This document shows, piece after piece, positions 7,034-7,857 of a stretch of DNA of 7,857 bases. Position 1 is the stretch's first letter. Each line of letters opens with the position of its first letter. The notes under the pieces are model-generated. The model worked only from the letters and a program-made list of their open reading frames with translations. It had not been told where the DNA came from and made no database searches. The stretch comes from Pseudomonadota bacterium (GTDB lineage: Bacteria; Pseudomonadota; Alphaproteobacteria; Rhodobacterales; Rhodobacteraceae), in the NCBI GenBank assembly GCA_022573605.1, contig JACZTQ010000151.1, positions 1 through 7,857 of the forward strand. The letters run 5' to 3'. A program made the translations under genes and the position numbers.

Positions 7034-7857
7034 AGGACGCCTCCCGAGCTTGCGAATCTGAAACGCCGGCGGCTTTCGCCTTTGGTTGGGCTTCACGCAG
7101 GTAGGCTGGATGGGGCCTGCCAACCTAAAGACGAAGTAGTCGTGTGGCGGATAGAGGGCATAGGGCTCGAGTTCGTAGAAGACTCTCCCCAGGCGTTGTT
7201 CGATCCGATAAGTAGCATGGAAGAAGTAGCCCCGGCTGATGCCCAGCCTGCGGCTGCAAAGCCGCCAATCCGCTCCCAGTACGAAGTGATAGCGAAAAAC
7301 TTTGTAGTGCCAATCATCGAGATGACGGCGGGAGACAGCCTCGAAGTCCGCGATGTACTCCTCTTCTTTCCGAGACCAAGTACCCCGGTGGCTCTTTCCG
7401 AGCGGAGTCTCCTTATACGACACTTGGCTTATTCTCCGCTCTCGTCTCACGCATTGCCGAAACCGCTCGTAACACGCTTGAAAGACCGCCCGCAGGCTGC
7501 CGGCCTGCCCGGAAACGCTCACCCGCAAGGGCGGCGATCGGGGGATCGCGGCAAAGCGGAATTCGGCGCCGCCTTCGATGCGCCGGCGGATGAAGTCGAG
7601 CTTGCCCTTGGCCAGCGCCGCCCCGCCCACGGCGCGCAGCGAGAGGTTGTCGAAGCGTCCGATCCCGTCCTTGATGCCCAACTTCCCGGACAGGGCGGTG
7701 AACCGGGTTTCGCCCGAAGACATGCCGCCGGTGAGCAGCTCGATGAGCCCGATCGAGTCGGGCTGGCCGGCGATCCGCTGATTGATGCCGGCCAGATCGA
7801 AGCCGCTGACGATCCCCTGCCGCATCTCCACCGAGACCACGCCGGCGAGGCTGGCGA
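6980..7857 (-). CDS. Chimeric ORF: AsmA-like C-terminal part fused to a HTH fragment, 5'-partial
   Basis: The minus-strand frame enters from the right edge and runs to a stop at 6980. The GTG at 7840 is not a real start, because coding continues upstream of it. The portion from 7857 to about 7493 resembles the C-terminal domain of AsmA-family proteins, which are inner-membrane anchored, periplasm-spanning proteins linked to outer-membrane assembly and lipid transport: GFDLAGINQRIAG, LLTGGMSSGETRF, a DGIGRFDNLSL strand pattern, and the closing PPLRVSVSG. In normal AsmA proteins PxRVxVxG is followed by a short tail; here the sequence switches at about 7485-7500 to an unrelated DNA-binding fragment and then reads antisense to the NTPase gene. 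GC-rich bias fades at the same point. The AsmA gene has therefore probably lost its natural 3' end; whether the fused product is made or works is unknown. Confidence 0.7.
   Translation of the reverse strand, partial: ASLAGVVSVEMRQGIVSGFDLAGINQRIAGQPDSIGLIELLTGGMSSGETRFTALSGKLGIKDGIGRFDNLSLRAVGGAALAKGKLDFIRRRIEGGAEFRFAAIPRSPPLRVSVSGQAGSLRAVFQACYERFRQCVRRERRISQVSYKETPLGKSHRGTWSRKEEEYIADFEAVSRRHLDDWHYKVFRYHFVLGADWRLCSRRLGISRGYFFHATYRIEQRLGRVFYELEPYALYPPHDYFVFRLAGPIQPTCVKPNQRRKPPAFQIRKLGRRPDSAEERVPCVEHVRLHR
7133..7489 (-). pseudogene. Helix-turn-helix (sigma region 4-like) protein, 5'-truncated fragment
   Basis: About 119 residues of the chimeric frame form a compact basic domain unlike AsmA: VFQACYERFRQCVRRERR, then GTWSRKEEEYIADFEAV, WHYKVFRYHFVLGADW and a helix-turn-helix-like RRLGISRGYFFHATYRIEQRLG, closing with LEPYALYPPHDYF. 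The helix pattern resembles region 4 of sigma factors. From memory, similar small proteins occur on proteobacterial genomic islands, but I cannot name the family. No ATG lies in this part of the frame and its upstream side joins AsmA coding DNA directly, so its own start is probably lost. The end at 7133 is placed after the conserved-looking tail; 50 further codons follow, of which KPPAFQIRKLG might belong to a neighbouring island gene. Role: probable DNA binding or transcription control of a lost mobile element, by inference. Confidence 0.5.

Overview
The window looks like chromosomal DNA of a GC-rich proteobacterium. The style of the polysaccharide genes and of the AsmA-like fragment suggests an alphaproteobacterium, perhaps a Rhodospirillales relative; this is inferred from codon use and protein style, and no marker gene fixes it.

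Layout. (1) Positions 1-4827 hold a tightly packed plus-strand surface-polysaccharide operon: a GT4 glycosyltransferase cut by the left edge, a second GT4 glycosyltransferase, an AsnB-type glutamine amidotransferase, and a small GT2 glycosyltransferase. Gaps are 4 nt, a 1-nt stop/start overlap, and 21 nt. Together they probably add and modify sugars of an exopolysaccharide, capsule or LPS. (2) Positions 4828-5100 are non-coding and hold a minus-strand tRNA-like scar and an inverted repeat. (3) From there to about 7490 the composition is visibly less GC-rich and the content is accessory: an orphan PIN-domain gene (5101-5586), a 310-nt gap, a plus-strand gene for a nuclease-like plus P-loop NTPase protein from 5897 whose recognisable part ends near 7030, and a minus-strand fragment of a DNA-binding (helix-turn-helix) protein at about 7490-7133. 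(4) At about 7490 this runs into the C-terminal part of an AsmA-like gene on the minus strand, which leaves through the right edge.

The NTPase gene is easy to miss because its frame has no stop before the window ends: past about 7030 it is antisense to the minus-strand genes. On the minus strand, the AsmA-like fragment and the helix-turn-helix fragment form one chimeric reading frame (7857 to 6980). The simplest reading is that accessory DNA, including a candidate anti-phage STAND-type protein and a PIN ribonuclease, was pieced together next to the polysaccharide operon and deleted the 3' end of the AsmA-like gene. I see no integrase, transposase, CRISPR array or intact tRNA. The 'defence' role is an inference from domain architecture.
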